Source: Rhodospirillales bacterium
Lineage (GTDB): Bacteria > Pseudomonadota > Alphaproteobacteria > Rhodospirillales > Shumkoniaceae
Assembly: GCA_018432935.1 (NCBI GenBank)
Contig: JAHDSF010000016.1
Span: forward strand, 1-64,000
Length of the DNA stretch: 64,000 bases
Direction of reading: 5' to 3'
Both the position numbers and the translations under genes were made by a program. The first letter of the stretch is position 1. Each line of letters starts with the position of its first letter. The notes beneath the pieces were generated by a model. It made no database searches. It was not told where the DNA came from and worked only from the letters and a program-made list of their open reading frames with translations. Positions 46,747 to 57,746 of the stretch are shown in pieces.

Positions 46747-47346
46747 ATGGAAGGGTTGGCATTCTTCGCAAGGCGGACGGGGATCATGGCGGCTTCGGCG
46801 GCGTTCCTGGTCGGAGGACTGCTGTGCGGCGCGACGGCTTTGGCGCAGTCGCAGCAGCAGACGCCTTCGGTCACGCCGCCGATGGGCTCGAGCGGTTCGA
46901 GCATGGGCAGCGGCGCGTCCGGCTCCCAGATGGGCCAGCAGACGAGCCCGGCCATCAGCATGGACAGCGATGAGATCCGCAAGGTCCAGCAGGCGCTGAA
47001 GGACAAGGGCCACGACATCAGCATCGACGGCATCTGGGGTCCGAACACCCAGCAGGCGCTTCGCAGCTTCCAGCAGGAGCAGGGCATCGAAGGCACCGGC
47101 GATCTGAACCAGGAGACCATCCAGGCCCTTGGTGTGGACGTGCAAATGGACTCGGGCAGCGGCGCTTCGAGCAGCGGCGGTATGGGCAGCAGCGGCTCGA
47201 TGGGAAGTGGCAGCACCGGCGGCACCGGCGCTACGGGCAGCGGCACCGGCTCGATGGGCAGCGGCAGTTCCGGCTCGATGGGGAGTGGCAGCACCGGCTC
47301 CATGGGCAGCGGCAGCAGCGGTTCGGGCCAGCGGACGACCCCGTAA
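46747..47346 (+). CDS. Secreted peptidoglycan-binding protein with Gly/Ser-rich tail (copy 1)
   Basis: A 199-residue exported protein. Signal peptide about 1-34 (ending ATALA-QS). A PG_binding_1 domain spans about 75-130 (IRKVQQALKDKGHDISIDGI WGPNTQQALRSFQQEQG). The flanks are low-complexity: the C-terminal 65 residues are repeats of GSGSTGSM/GSGSSGSM-like units. The tail is a plausible flexible wall-spanning region. Paralogous to the next gene. ATG 46747 selected; no strong RBS seen. Confidence 0.75.
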   Translation: MEGLAFFARRTGIMAASAAFLVGGLLCGATALAQSQQQTPSVTPPMGSSGSSMGSGASGSQMGQQTSPAISMDSDEIRKVQQALKDKGHDISIDGIWGPNTQQALRSFQQEQGIEGTGDLNQETIQALGVDVQMDSGSGASSSGGMGSSGSMGSGSTGGTGATGSGTGSMGSGSSGSMGSGSTGSMGSGSSGSGQRTTP

Positions 47347-47473
47347 AAGCCTCCTCGGGTTCGTGGACGGGCCCGGCAGTCTGCTCGGGGCCGTCCACGC
47401 GCGGATCGCAGCCGCTACGGTTGCTTGGCCCGGACAGGGAGGACCGGGCCCTCAATTCTGATGGAGATCGCGA

Positions 47474-48304
47474 ATGGAACGGCTTGCAAAACGGACGATT
47501 GCGGGAACGATCTCGTCGGCGGTGCTCGTCGGCGTTTTGTTCGTCGGCGGCGGTGCGCAGGCGCAGGAGCCAACGGCGGTCGAGCGGATGGGGCCGTCCC
47601 ACGGCAGTTCGGCTCTCGGCTCTCGGCCCGACGAGGAAGTGTCTCCAGAACTCTACCTGACCGGCAACGAGATCAGGCGGATCAAGCAGGCCTTGGCCGG
47701 CACGGGCGAGGACGTCGGTCCGATCGATGGCAGGTGGGGGCCGCGGGCCGATGCGGCGGTGCAGCGGTTTCAGCAGAAGCAGGGCCTCGAGGAGACCGGC
47801 GGAACCCTCAATCGGGAAACGCTCCAGGCGCTCGGCGTCGACCTGTCCGGGGCGGTCGGATCGGCCGGAAGCGGCACCATGGGAACGGCAGGGATCTCGG
47901 TCGGCAGCCCCGGCACGGTGGATTCCGCAGGAGCCGGCAGCCTGCCCAATCCTTCCGGAAGGTTGGGGGATGGCGGCGGGGTGCTGTCCCGGGGTCTGTC
48001 GAACAACGAGGAGGCTTTGGGCCGCGGCGTCGGAGCTCTGGGCAGCGGGACCAATCTGCCGAGCCTCGATCCGCGAACCGCTGCCGGCAATCCGGGGCGG
48101 CCGAGCATCGGCACCGGCGGATCGCCGGGCACTAGCGGGGCGGTCGGATCCGGCGACAGCGGTCTGCCGCCGAGCGTCGGTTCTCCGGGTGCTGACGGCC
48201 ACGGTACCAGGCCCCCGTCGGCAAGTTTCGGCGGCGGCTCCATTGGGAACAGCGGCAGCGGCCTGCGACGCTCGATGGGCTCGTTCCGCGGCGGGGGGAG
48301 CTGA
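47474..48304 (+). CDS. Secreted peptidoglycan-binding protein with Gly/Ser-rich tail (copy 2)
   Basis: A 276-residue paralogue of the preceding gene. Signal peptide about 1-30 (GGGAQA-QE). PG_binding_1 domain about 60-115 (IRRIKQALAGTGEDVGPIDG RWGPRADAAVQRFQQKQG). The remaining 160 residues are Gly/Ser/Pro-rich and end RRSMGSFRGGGS; the repeat units differ from copy 1, so the tails diverged faster than the domain. Role unknown. Confidence 0.72.
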   Translation: MERLAKRTIAGTISSAVLVGVLFVGGGAQAQEPTAVERMGPSHGSSALGSRPDEEVSPELYLTGNEIRRIKQALAGTGEDVGPIDGRWGPRADAAVQRFQQKQGLEETGGTLNRETLQALGVDLSGAVGSAGSGTMGTAGISVGSPGTVDSAGAGSLPNPSGRLGDGGGVLSRGLSNNEEALGRGVGALGSGTNLPSLDPRTAAGNPGRPSIGTGGSPGTSGAVGSGDSGLPPSVGSPGADGHGTRPPSASFGGGSIGNSGSGLRRSMGSFRGGGS

Positions 48305-48396
48305 CAACAGAAAGCGCAGATGTCTGCCATGCAGCCCTTATGCCCCGTGCCCGCGGCCTCTATAATGGAGACGTGGCGTGCGGGGGAGGGGCGGAC

Positions 48397-49002
48397 GTGC
48401 CGGATTTCGCGCTGGAGGACTCGATCGGCGGCATCATCGCCGGGGTGGACGAGGCGGGCCGAGGGCCGCTTGCCGGGCCGGTGGTCGCGGCAGCGGTGAT
48501 CCTGCCGCGCGACCCGGACACGTTGGCTGCGATCGATGGTCTGGACGATTCCAAGCGGCTGACGGCGGCACAGCGCGAACGCTTCTTCACCGTGATCTCG
48601 GCCCGCGCCGAGGTGGGGGTAGGGATCGCCGAGGTCGCCGAGATCGACGCCATGAACATCCTGCGGGCGAGCTTGGCGGCAATGGTGCGGGCGGTCCGCC
48701 GGTTGCCCCGCGAGCCGGCCTGCATCCTGGTCGACGGCAACATCCCGCCGCCCGAGCTGAAGCCGCTCTGCCGTTGCGTCGTCAAGGGCGACGGCCTCAG
48801 CCTGTCGATCGCCGCCGCCTCGGTGATCGCCAAGGTCACGCGTGATCGGTTGATGACCGATTTGGCCCTGCGCTTCCCCGGCTACGGATGGGAACACAAC
48901 GCCGGTTATGCGACGCGGGAGCACCGCGCCGCCCTGATCCGACTCGGCGCGACTCCGGCCCACCGTAGGAGCTTCGAGACGGTATCCCAGATTTTGGGGA
49001 TG

Positions 49003-49032
<30 letters not shown>
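48397..49032 (+). CDS. rnhB: Ribonuclease HII
   Basis: A 211-residue RNase H removing RNA from RNA/DNA hybrids. The catalytic block is GVDEAGRGPLAGPV (D17, E18), followed by ILVDGN and SLSIAAASVIAKVTRDRLM. GTG 48397 follows GGGGGAGGGG and gives a normal N-terminus; the frame stays open upstream. It precedes ccrM, a pairing common in alphaproteobacteria, with GANTC sites in and after its 3' end. Confidence 0.93.
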
Positions 49033-50188
<1,156 letters not shown>

Positions 50189-50339
50189 CGCCGCTTCTGC
50201 CTGCCGGGATGGCCGGTCGGGGGATGCATTTCCGCGATCCGGAAATCCATCAGCAGGCGGTTTGCGGGGGCGCCGACGAGTGCTATGGTCGGGCTTCCTG
50301 CCAGTCGCTGGCGGTCGATCTCGCGGACCGAGGGGCTCA

Positions 50340-51782
50340 ATGAAGCACGATCAGGGGGAACTCGACGCCGTTGCCGCGCGCGTCGATGCACGACGAAGTG
50401 ATTTCGCAACGGTGGCGGAGCGCATCTGGGGCTTCGCCGAGATACGCTATCAGGAACACCAGTCGTCCGACGCCCAGGCCGCCGCCATGGAGGCGGCCGG
50501 CTTCCGCGTCATGCGCGGCGCGGCCGGCATGCCGACGGCCTTCATCGCCGAGGCGGGCTCCGGCAAACCGGTGATCGGCTTCCTGGGCGAGCTGGACGCG
50601 CTGGCGGGAATGAGCCAGCAGGCGGGCGTCGCCGTCGAGGCGCCCTTGCAGCTCGGCGCCTGTGGCCACGGTTGCGGACACAACCTGCTCGGCGTCGGCG
50701 CCATGATGGCCGCCGTCGCTACCCGCGACTATCTGGCGGCCAACGGCCTGCCCGGCACCGTGCGCTACTACTGCTGTCCGGCCGAGGAGGGCGGATCGGG
50801 CAAGGGCTTCCTTGCCCGCGCCGGGGCGTTCGCCGACGTCGACACTGCCGTCACCTGGCATCCCGGCTGTGGTACCGGCGTTTCGACCGGGGTCTCGCTG
50901 GCCAACATCCAGGCCTATTTCCGGTTCAAGGGCCGGCGCAGCCACGCCGCCGACACGCCCCATCTCGGGCGCTCCGCGCTCGACGCGGTGGAACTGATGA
51001 ACGTGGGCGTGAACTACCTGCGGGAGCACGTGATCCCCGAGGCGCGGATGCACTACGCGGTGACCGATACCGGCGGCATCTCGCCCAACGTCGTCCAGGC
51101 CCACGCCGAGGCGCTCTATCTGGTGCGGGCGCCCGAAGGCTCCGAGGTCCAGCACATCTTCTCGCGCGTCCGCAAGATCGCCGAGGGCGCCGCCCTGATG
51201 ACAGAGACCGAGCTCGAGGTCGAGATCGACAAGGCGTGCCTCAACCTGCTGCACAACGAAACCCTCGAGAAGGCGATGCAGGGGGTGATCGAGCACTACG
51301 GCCCGCCGGCGTTCGACGAGGCGGACGAAGCGTTCGCGCGCGACATCCGCAAGACCCTCAGCGAGCGCGACGTCGAGGGTAGCGCGCGCAAGTTCAGCGC
51401 GCTCGCCGACCGCGACAAGCCGTTCGCAACCGGTATCATGCCTTACGATCCTCGCCACCAGTCCGAGGGCGGCTCGACCGACGTCAGCGACGTCAGCTGG
51501 GCGGTGCCGACGGTGCAGTGCTGGGCTGCCTGCTTTGCTCTGGGTACGCCGTTTCACTCGTGGCAGATGGTGGCGCAGGGCAAGCAGCCGGCGGCGGTGA
51601 AGGGGATGACCCACGCGGCCAAGATCATGGCCGGCACCGCGCTCCGGCTGTTCCGCGAGCCGGCGCTGCTGGCCGAGGCCCAGGCCGAGCACGACCGCAA
51701 CACCGGCGGCCGCCCCTATGCCTGCCCGATGCCGCCCGAGGTGCTGCCCCCGCCGCTGCGCAAGGGCAAGGGAAGGAAGTAG
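50340..51782 (+). CDS. M20D amidohydrolase, AbgB-like
   Basis: A 480-residue metallopeptidase-like amidohydrolase. FLGELDALAGMSQQAG, ACGHGCGHNLLGVG, CCPAEEGGSGKGFL, TWHPG and STDVSDVSW carry the metal ligands and match the AbgB (p-aminobenzoyl-glutamate hydrolase subunit B) group, longer than the M20 protein at 9.6 kb. ATG 50340 follows GAGGGG. The following MFS gene starts 9 bp downstream, so transport and hydrolysis are probably linked. No AbgA-like partner is present. Confidence 0.85.
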   Translation: MKHDQGELDAVAARVDARRSDFATVAERIWGFAEIRYQEHQSSDAQAAAMEAAGFRVMRGAAGMPTAFIAEAGSGKPVIGFLGELDALAGMSQQAGVAVEAPLQLGACGHGCGHNLLGVGAMMAAVATRDYLAANGLPGTVRYYCCPAEEGGSGKGFLARAGAFADVDTAVTWHPGCGTGVSTGVSLANIQAYFRFKGRRSHAADTPHLGRSALDAVELMNVGVNYLREHVIPEARMHYAVTDTGGISPNVVQAHAEALYLVRAPEGSEVQHIFSRVRKIAEGAALMTETELEVEIDKACLNLLHNETLEKAMQGVIEHYGPPAFDEADEAFARDIRKTLSERDVEGSARKFSALADRDKPFATGIMPYDPRHQSEGGSTDVSDVSWAVPTVQCWAACFALGTPFHSWQMVAQGKQPAAVKGMTHAAKIMAGTALRLFREPALLAEAQAEHDRNTGGRPYACPMPPEVLPPPLRKGKGRK

Positions 51783-51791
51783 GTCGCGCTT

Positions 51792-53018
51792 ATGGACTCT
51801 CAGAAGGGCTTGGCCCTGCCGGCAGGCGTTGCCGGCGGGGCGACGGTGTATCCCGTCCTCCTGGCCATCAGCTTCTGCCATTTCCTCAACGACCTGCTGC
51901 AGGCGGTGCTGCCGGCGATCTATCCGCTGGTCAAGGAGGCGTTCGCCCTCAGCTTCACCGAGATCGGCCTGATCACGTTGACGGCGCAGGTCACTGCGTC
52001 GCTGCTGCAGCCGGTGGTCGGGCTTTACACCGATCGGCATCCCAAGCCGTACTCGCTGGCGTTCGGCATGGCCTCGACGCTTGCCGGAATGACCCTGCTC
52101 GCGCTGGCCGACAGCTTCGGCATGCTGCTGGCGGCGGCGGCCCTGACCGGGGTTGGCTCATCGGTGTTCCATCCCGAATCCTCCAGGGTCGCCCGGATGG
52201 CGTCGGGCGGGCAGTTCGGACTGGCGCAGTCGGTGTTCCAGGTCGGGGGCAACCTGGGCAGCGCAGCCGGGCCGCTGCTGGCGGCGCTGGTGATCCTGCC
52301 GCGCGGGCTGGGAGCGGCCGGGTGGTTCTCGTTCGCCGCTTTGATCGCGCTGGTCGTGCTGTGGCGGGTCGGGGTCTGGTACAAGGCGCGGCAGAAGCCC
52401 AGGGGCGTCGCCATTCCCAGCCATCCCGCGGTGCCGCCTCTGCCGTCGCGGCGGGTGGCCAAGGCGGTGGCGGTTCTGCTCGCCCTGATCTTCTCCAAGT
52501 ACTTCTACATTGCCAGTCTGACCAGCTATTACACGTTCTACCTGATCCACCGCTTTGGGGTTTCCGTAGGGCAGTCGCAGGTGTTGCTGTTCGTGTTCCT
52601 GGGCGCGGTGGCGGCGGGAACCATCGTCGGCGGCCCGGTCGGCGACCGCATCGGCCGCAAGCGGGTGATCTGGTTTTCGATCGCGGGCGTGCTGCCGTTC
52701 ACCCTCGCGCTGCCGCACGTCGGGCTGACGGCGACCGTGATCCTCACGGTGGTGATCGGGTTGGTGATCGCCTCCGCCTTCGCCGCCATCCTGGTCTATG
52801 CCCAGGAACTGATGCCCGGTCACGTCGGCGCCGTCGCCGGCTTCTTCTTCGGCTTCGCCTTCGGCATGGGCGGCCTTGGCGCCGCGGTGCTGGGCAAGCT
52901 CGCCGACGCCACCAGCATCGAGTTCGTCTACCTGGTGTGCTCGTTCCTGCCGGCGATCGGCTTTCTGGCCTGGCTGCTGCCGGACGTGGAGACGGACAGG
53001 CGCGCGAAGAAGGCGTGA
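51792..53018 (+). CDS. MFS transporter, Fsr (fosmidomycin-resistance) type
   Basis: A 408-residue 12-helix major facilitator. SFCHFLNDLLQAVLPAIYPLV and GVGSSVFHPESSRVARMASGGQFGLAQSVFQVGGNLG are diagnostic of the Fsr group, and VGDRIGRKRVIW is the MFS loop motif. Members export fosmidomycin or other drugs; the natural substrate is unknown. Probably co-transcribed with the AbgB-like gene. Confidence 0.88.
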   Translation: MDSQKGLALPAGVAGGATVYPVLLAISFCHFLNDLLQAVLPAIYPLVKEAFALSFTEIGLITLTAQVTASLLQPVVGLYTDRHPKPYSLAFGMASTLAGMTLLALADSFGMLLAAAALTGVGSSVFHPESSRVARMASGGQFGLAQSVFQVGGNLGSAAGPLLAALVILPRGLGAAGWFSFAALIALVVLWRVGVWYKARQKPRGVAIPSHPAVPPLPSRRVAKAVAVLLALIFSKYFYIASLTSYYTFYLIHRFGVSVGQSQVLLFVFLGAVAAGTIVGGPVGDRIGRKRVIWFSIAGVLPFTLALPHVGLTATVILTVVIGLVIASAFAAILVYAQELMPGHVGAVAGFFFGFAFGMGGLGAAVLGKLADATSIEFVYLVCSFLPAIGFLAWLLPDVETDRRAKKA

Positions 53019-53218
53019 CGCCGTTACCGTTCGTTACCAAACGGGCGTTTCGGGAAAAGCGGCAGCAACACTTCCGGCGTGTACTCCACCCTGCCAACGA
53101 CGAGGAGGGGATGGATCATGCTTTTGCTCGACGACATCGTGCCGCTGCTGTTGTTCGTGGCCCTGGCGCTGGCCGGCCATTGGCGCTTCGTCCACGCAAC
53201 GAGGGGGCCGGGGGGATG

Positions 53219-53611
53219 CTACGCCGTCCGCTCACGGCGGGCGGCCAGCCCCGCCGGCCTGCGGATCTGCCGAAGCCAGACCGCCAGGCCCTGGGCGGCG
53301 TAGGCGGCGATCGCCGTTCCCGCCGCGCCGAGGCCCCAGATGACGGCGATCAGCAGCCAGTCGATCGGGCCGCCGGCATCGGTGAACCCCGACACCGTGA
53401 CGTAGGCCATCAGCACCAGGGCGCCGAAGCCGCCCAGCACGCCGACCACCTCGGAGCGGATCAGCCGGGCGCTCGACACGCTCCGCTCGCGAAGCAGGAC
53501 CGCAGCAAAGGTGGCCAGGCTGAGGACGGCGAGTCCGGCCAGCAGCCACAACAATGCCCCCATCATCTCGTGGAGGACGGCCAGGAAGACCAGGGGATCG
53601 AGCTCCTTCAT
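53219..53611 (-). CDS. DUF5368-like four-helix membrane protein
   Basis: A 130-residue inner-membrane protein. KELDPLVFLAVLHEMMGALLWLLAGLAVL is followed by further hydrophobic segments up to LGAAGTAIAAYAAQG. ATG 53611 has GAGGAG upstream. It begins 10 bp after the SQR-like gene stop, so they form an operon. I assign DUF5368 from memory of the pattern; a role in electron transfer with the flavoprotein is inference. Confidence 0.6.
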   Translation of the reverse strand: MKELDPLVFLAVLHEMMGALLWLLAGLAVLSLATFAAVLLRERSVSSARLIRSEVVGVLGGFGALVLMAYVTVSGFTDAGGPIDWLLIAVIWGLGAAGTAIAAYAAQGLAVWLRQIRRPAGLAARRERTA

Positions 53612-53621
53612 CGGCGGCTCC

Positions 53622-54941
53622 TCAGGCAAGCCCGCGCAGCATGGCGAGGTAGGTCGGCTTCAGCGCGATCGTCTTCATCACCCAGGTGACCCACAACTCC
53701 TCGAGGGGGGCGACCACGTGGGGGAACGACGGGGTCAGGTTGTTCCGGTAGTCGAACTCGACCAGCATGGCGCGGCCCAGCCGGGTGATCAGCGGGCACG
53801 AGGTGTAGCCGTCGTAGGCGCTGGACGAGGTGGTGCCGGCGATCGCGGCGGCGATGTGGTCGACCGCCACCGGCACCTGCCACTTGATGCTGGCCGCCGT
53901 CTTCCCCTTGGGCACGCCGGCGACGTCGCCGACGGCGAACACGTCGGGGTAGCGGCGGTGGCGCAGGGTGGCCGGGTCGACCTCGACCCAGCCGTCCGCG
54001 GTGAACGGCCCCGCCGTCCACGGCAGGGGGCTGTTGCGCACCGCCTGCGGTGCCCGCATCGGCGGGATCACGTTGATCAGGTCGTACTTGATCTCCACCG
54101 GACCGCCCGGCGTCGTGAAGGTGGCGAGCTTGCGGCCGGGATCGATTGCCGTCAGCACGTGCTCGTAGGCGGTCCTGATGCCGCGGTCTTCGAACAGCAT
54201 GCGGACCTTCTCCGACACGATCGGCACGCTGAACAGCGCCTTGTTGTTGGCGGCATACAGGATCTCGGCCTTGCTCCGGTTGCCGCGCCGGCGCAGGTGG
54301 TCCTCGGTGATGAAGGTGTGCTTGAGCGGCGCGCCGGCGCATTTCATCTCGGTGTTGGGTCGGGTGAACACGCCGACCCCGCCCTCGTCGGCGAAGCGCG
54401 AGATGCAGTGCCAGGTGCCCATCGCGGCGTCGGGGCCGGCGTAGGCGCTGCAGATGCCGTCCTTGCCGATCAGCTCGCGGCTCATCCCGGCGATGGCGCC
54501 GTAGTCGAGGGAGAGCCCGGTGGCGACGATCAGGTAGTCGTAGGGGATCGCCTCGCCGCTCTCGGTGACGACCTTCTTCCCCTCGGGATCGAACTCGGCG
54601 ACCGCTTCCTGCACCCAGTCGACGCCGCGCGGCAGGTAGTCGGCGTTGGCCGAGACCGTGTACTCGCGCGGCTTCAGGCCGGCGGCGATCAGGGTGAAGC
54701 CGGGCTGGTAGAAGTGCTGCTTGCGCTTGTCGAGGACGGTGATGCGGGCCCCGTCCAGCCGCGCCGCCAACCGCGACGCTGCGGCGAGCCCGGCCGCGCC
54801 GGCCCCGGCAATGACGATCCGCGCCTTGGTCGCGACCTTGGGCACGCTCGCCGCCGCCCCCCCGGGAAGAGTTCCCGCCGCCGCGGCCGCCAGCCCCAGC
54901 TTGAACAGATCGCGCCGCTTCAGCCCGTGTGCTTCACCCAT
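53622..54941 (-). CDS. Tat-exported sulfide:quinone-oxidoreductase-like flavoprotein
   Basis: A 439-residue FAD protein. A Tat signal (LKRRDLFKLGLAAAAAG, about 7-23) sends it folded to the periplasm. The FAD motif is RIVIAGAGAAGLAAASRLA (about 41-59) and the second nucleotide region is YDYLIVATGLSLDYG. C164, C179, C201 (KCAGAP) and C382 (YTSCPL) are present; C201 and C382 fit the SQR redox cysteines. SQR oxidises sulfide and reduces quinone; flavocytochrome c-type or related disulfide oxidases remain possible. ATG 54941 is preferred; a GTG 15 bp upstream is open. Confidence 0.8.
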   Translation of the reverse strand: MGEAHGLKRRDLFKLGLAAAAAGTLPGGAAASVPKVATKARIVIAGAGAAGLAAASRLAARLDGARITVLDKRKQHFYQPGFTLIAAGLKPREYTVSANADYLPRGVDWVQEAVAEFDPEGKKVVTESGEAIPYDYLIVATGLSLDYGAIAGMSRELIGKDGICSAYAGPDAAMGTWHCISRFADEGGVGVFTRPNTEMKCAGAPLKHTFITEDHLRRRGNRSKAEILYAANNKALFSVPIVSEKVRMLFEDRGIRTAYEHVLTAIDPGRKLATFTTPGGPVEIKYDLINVIPPMRAPQAVRNSPLPWTAGPFTADGWVEVDPATLRHRRYPDVFAVGDVAGVPKGKTAASIKWQVPVAVDHIAAAIAGTTSSSAYDGYTSCPLITRLGRAMLVEFDYRNNLTPSFPHVVAPLEELWVTWVMKTIALKPTYLAMLRGLA

Positions 54942-54973
54942 CGCCCCAGCCCCCACAGGAACGCCGATCCGCC

Positions 54974-55019
54974 ATATATTAGCATATTGTAATGTTATTC
55001 AATACCTACTTCGGTATTG
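54974..55019 (-). promoter_or_regulatory. AT-rich inverted repeats upstream of the SQR-like gene
   Basis: ATTA (54978-54981) and TAAT (54990-54993) flank GCATATTG. A perfect 7-bp inverted repeat CAATACC/GGTATTG follows (55000-55006 with 55013-55019). The stretch is strikingly AT-rich for this genome. ArsR-type sulfide sensors act on SQR genes in other bacteria, so this is a plausible operator. Confidence 0.4.
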
Positions 55020-55244
55020 GGGGCTTTGGGAGGGTTCAGGCCACGGCGCGATCGGGTTGACCGATCCTCGGCATGCTCCACGACGGTTCGGTTCCGAGCC
55101 GGCGAAGGACCTGGACCCTCAACGATATCCATTGCGACTTCGACAAGCTCGCCCAGGATCTCTGGCTGCGGCAGGACCCGCAGCCAGACGCATGCATCAC
55201 ATTACAGCCCCGGCCGCTCGTGCAAGCGGCTCGGCGGGAAGGGT

Positions 55245-57254
55245 TCAGGTGGCGCGGACGCTGCCGACGAACTTCTGCACTTCCTCGCGCAGGATCGCAG
55301 CCTGTTTCGACAGTTCGAGGGCCGAGACGCGGATCTGCTCGGCCGCGCTGCCAGTATCTTGGGCGGCGGAGTTGACGCCGCCGATATTGTTCGACACCTC
55401 TCGGGTTCCGCTCGAAGCCTGCTCGACGTTGCGGGCGATTTCCTGGGTGGCGGCGCTCTGCTGCTCGACGGCCGAGGAGATCGAGGAGTTGATCTGGTCG
55501 ACCTCCTGGATGACGCCCGTGATGGTGGCGATCGCCGCCACGGCCTCTTGAGTCGAGACCTGGATGCCGGAGATCTGGGCCGAAATGTCGTCGGTCGCCC
55601 TGGCAGTCTGGTTTGCGAGATTCTTGACCTCGGAGGCGACAACGGCAAAACCCTTGCCGGCGTCGCCGGCACGGGCCGCCTCGATGGTCGCGTTCAGCGC
55701 CAGAAGGTTGGTCTGCGACGCGATGTCGGTGATAAGGTCGACGACCTCGCCGATCTTCTGGGCTGCCGAGGCGAGGTTGCGGATCTTGGCGTTGGTCTCG
55801 TCGGCCTGGCGGACGGCAGTCGACGCCCGCTCGGTCGCCTGGGAAACCTGGCGTCCGATTTCGGCGATCGAACTCGCCAGTTCCTCGGCCGCGGTCGCCA
55901 CCGTGGCGACGTTGGAGGACGCCTGCTCCGATGCGGCTGCCACCGCAGCCGACTGGCGGGTCGTCTCTTCGGCGGTCGCGCTCATCGACGCGGCCGACGA
56001 GCCGAGTTGATTCGACGCCGACGAGACCAGCTCCACCACCTGGCCGACCGACGCCTCGAAGCTGTCCGCCATGGTGTTCATCATGACCTTCTTCTCTTCG
56101 GCAGCGCGCCTCTGCAATTCGCCCTGCTCGGCCTCGAGTTGCTTGGCGCGGATCGCGTTGTCCTTGAAGACCTCGACCGCCTTCGCCATCTCGCCGACCT
56201 CGTCGCGGTTCTGCCTCGCCGGGATCGCGACTTCAAGGTTGCCCCCCGCCAGTTCCTTCATTGCCAGTGTCATCGCGTTGACCGGCCGGGTGATGCCGCG
56301 CGAGACGACGAACCCGAACAGGATGCCGATCACGATCGCGATTGCCGAGACTGTGATCAGCCAGCTCGATAGGCTGTCGAACAGGCCGAAGGTCGCCTGC
56401 TTGTTCTTGGCAAGCGAGTTGGCGTTGCTCTCGAGAACGGATCCCGTGATCTTGATGATGTCGGCGCCGATCGCCGGCAGCACGCCCTTCTGGACGCGGA
56501 GGACGCCATCGAACGCCTCGGTCATGGCCCTGAAGGAATCGAGGTACTTGTTCGACTGGTCGAGGGCATCGCGCGCCAGCCGCTTGTGCTCGGGGTCGCT
56601 GAGATTGCCTTCGAGCGCAGTGGCGGCGTTGACCAGGGCGGCCAGTCGTTCGTTGGCCGTCTGCTTGAACTTCTCGTTGGGATCGCTGTTGTAGCGCGCG
56701 GATGCGAGGCGCGCGAGCAGCAGCTTCTCCTGGACTGCGCTGGCCGCCGCGATGGCCTTGTAGTCGTCTGCTTCGGAAGCGAGGGCGACGATGTCGTTGA
56801 TAGCCTTGTTGGCTTCGCCGCCGGTCTGCGCGGACGTCTCCTCGGTCTGGAGGCGCTTGACCCGCTGGGCCGCCAGCTCGTCGAGATTCTTCGCATAGGA
56901 ATCGACCAGCTTGCGAAGCTCGCCCATTTTCCCGCTGCCGTCTCCAGCCCTTTCGATGAGGGCGTCGAGCGACGTGCGAAGCTTGTCGACGGCGCCGCGG
57001 GCGGCGGCCAGGCTCTGCTGGGTGCCGTCGATCGAATACATGTAGGTCAGGCGCCGCAGGTCGATCGACTGCCCGTCCACCGCCGTCAGGATCAGGGAGC
57101 TGCTGGACATCGCATCGTAGTCGGCGAGGGCGTTGCGGCCGCTGTGCACGCCGTCGTCGCCGAGCCAGGCGACCACGGCAAGCAGCACGATGACGAAGCC
57201 GAAACCCGCCGAGATCCTGGTTCCGATCCGAAATCGACCCATGAAGCTGTTCAT
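55245..57254 (-). CDS. Methyl-accepting chemotaxis protein
   Basis: A 669-residue chemoreceptor. TM1 about 12-32, a long helical periplasmic sensor about 33-300 (an HBM-type helical bundle is likely), TM2 about 298-322 ([20 protein letters not shown]), HAMP about 325-375 and a signalling domain to the end with the tip [20 protein letters not shown] and [20 protein letters not shown]. The ligand is unknown. No CheW-binding partner genes are near. Confidence 0.93.
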   Translation of the reverse strand: MNSFMGRFRIGTRISAGFGFVIVLLAVVAWLGDDGVHSGRNALADYDAMSSSSLILTAVDGQSIDLRRLTYMYSIDGTQQSLAAARGAVDKLRTSLDALIERAGDGSGKMGELRKLVDSYAKNLDELAAQRVKRLQTEETSAQTGGEANKAINDIVALASEADDYKAIAAASAVQEKLLLARLASARYNSDPNEKFKQTANERLAALVNAATALEGNLSDPEHKRLARDALDQSNKYLDSFRAMTEAFDGVLRVQKGVLPAIGADIIKITGSVLESNANSLAKNKQATFGLFDSLSSWLITVSAIAIVIGILFGFVVSRGITRPVNAMTLAMKELAGGNLEVAIPARQNRDEVGEMAKAVEVFKDNAIRAKQLEAEQGELQRRAAEEKKVMMNTMADSFEASVGQVVELVSSASNQLGSSAASMSATAEETTRQSAAVAAASEQASSNVATVATAAEELASSIAEIGRQVSQATERASTAVRQADETNAKIRNLASAAQKIGEVVDLITDIASQTNLLALNATIEAARAGDAGKGFAVVASEVKNLANQTARATDDISAQISGIQVSTQEAVAAIATITGVIQEVDQINSSISSAVEQQSAATQEIARNVEQASSGTREVSNNIGGVNSAAQDTGSAAEQIRVSALELSKQAAILREEVQKFVGSVRAT

Positions 57255-57746
57255 CGACTTTGCCTAACCCTCTGGTCTGGGCGATCGCGCTTTCACGGCG
57301 CACCGGTTCGCTGCTCCGCTCGCCTTTGACGGATGAGTATGACGTGCCCGGCCGGCGACGGCGCCAGCCTGGCTTGACGACATACCCTTCCGGCAGAAAC
57401 CCCGGAGATACTCGCGCGGAGAATGTTGAAGCCGTGGATGCGGTTCAAGTAATTACTCCGTCTGTTCGGTTAGGAACGGTTAGGAACGTGGAGCGAGGAC
57501 AAGGCATGTTTGGCTTCGGGTGTTTGGGTTCCTCCTGTCTCGCCCTACGTAAGCTGCTGTGATGGCGATCTCGAACGCCTTCGAGACATACTTTGTCGTT
57601 GTCTATTCCGAGTTGCTCATCTATAGCGATGGATTGCGCACGGCCGTATGCTTTGATCGCCGGCTTTTGGCCTCGCGAAGGTCTGGCGAGGCAGACTGGC
57701 AGCCGTGGCGGCGGCGTGAGGCTTTTCGGGTGGTCAAGGCAAGTTC
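57255..57746. other. Intergenic region without recognisable gene
   Basis: This 492-bp stretch lies upstream of both divergent genes (chemoreceptor, winged-helix ATPase). It is AT-richer than average near 57430-57650. It contains a tandem 10-bp direct repeat CGGTTAGGAA (57467-57486). Short frames are present, but none has a convincing RBS or family similarity. I see no RNA gene. Confidence 0.5.

Noticed and set aside
53118..53303. Small plus-strand frame starting MLLLDDIVPLLLFVALALAG
   Set aside because: It has a GAGGAGGGG nearby and a hydrophobic start, but its 3' half is antisense to the DUF5368 gene and the sequence there is not coding-like; not enough support.
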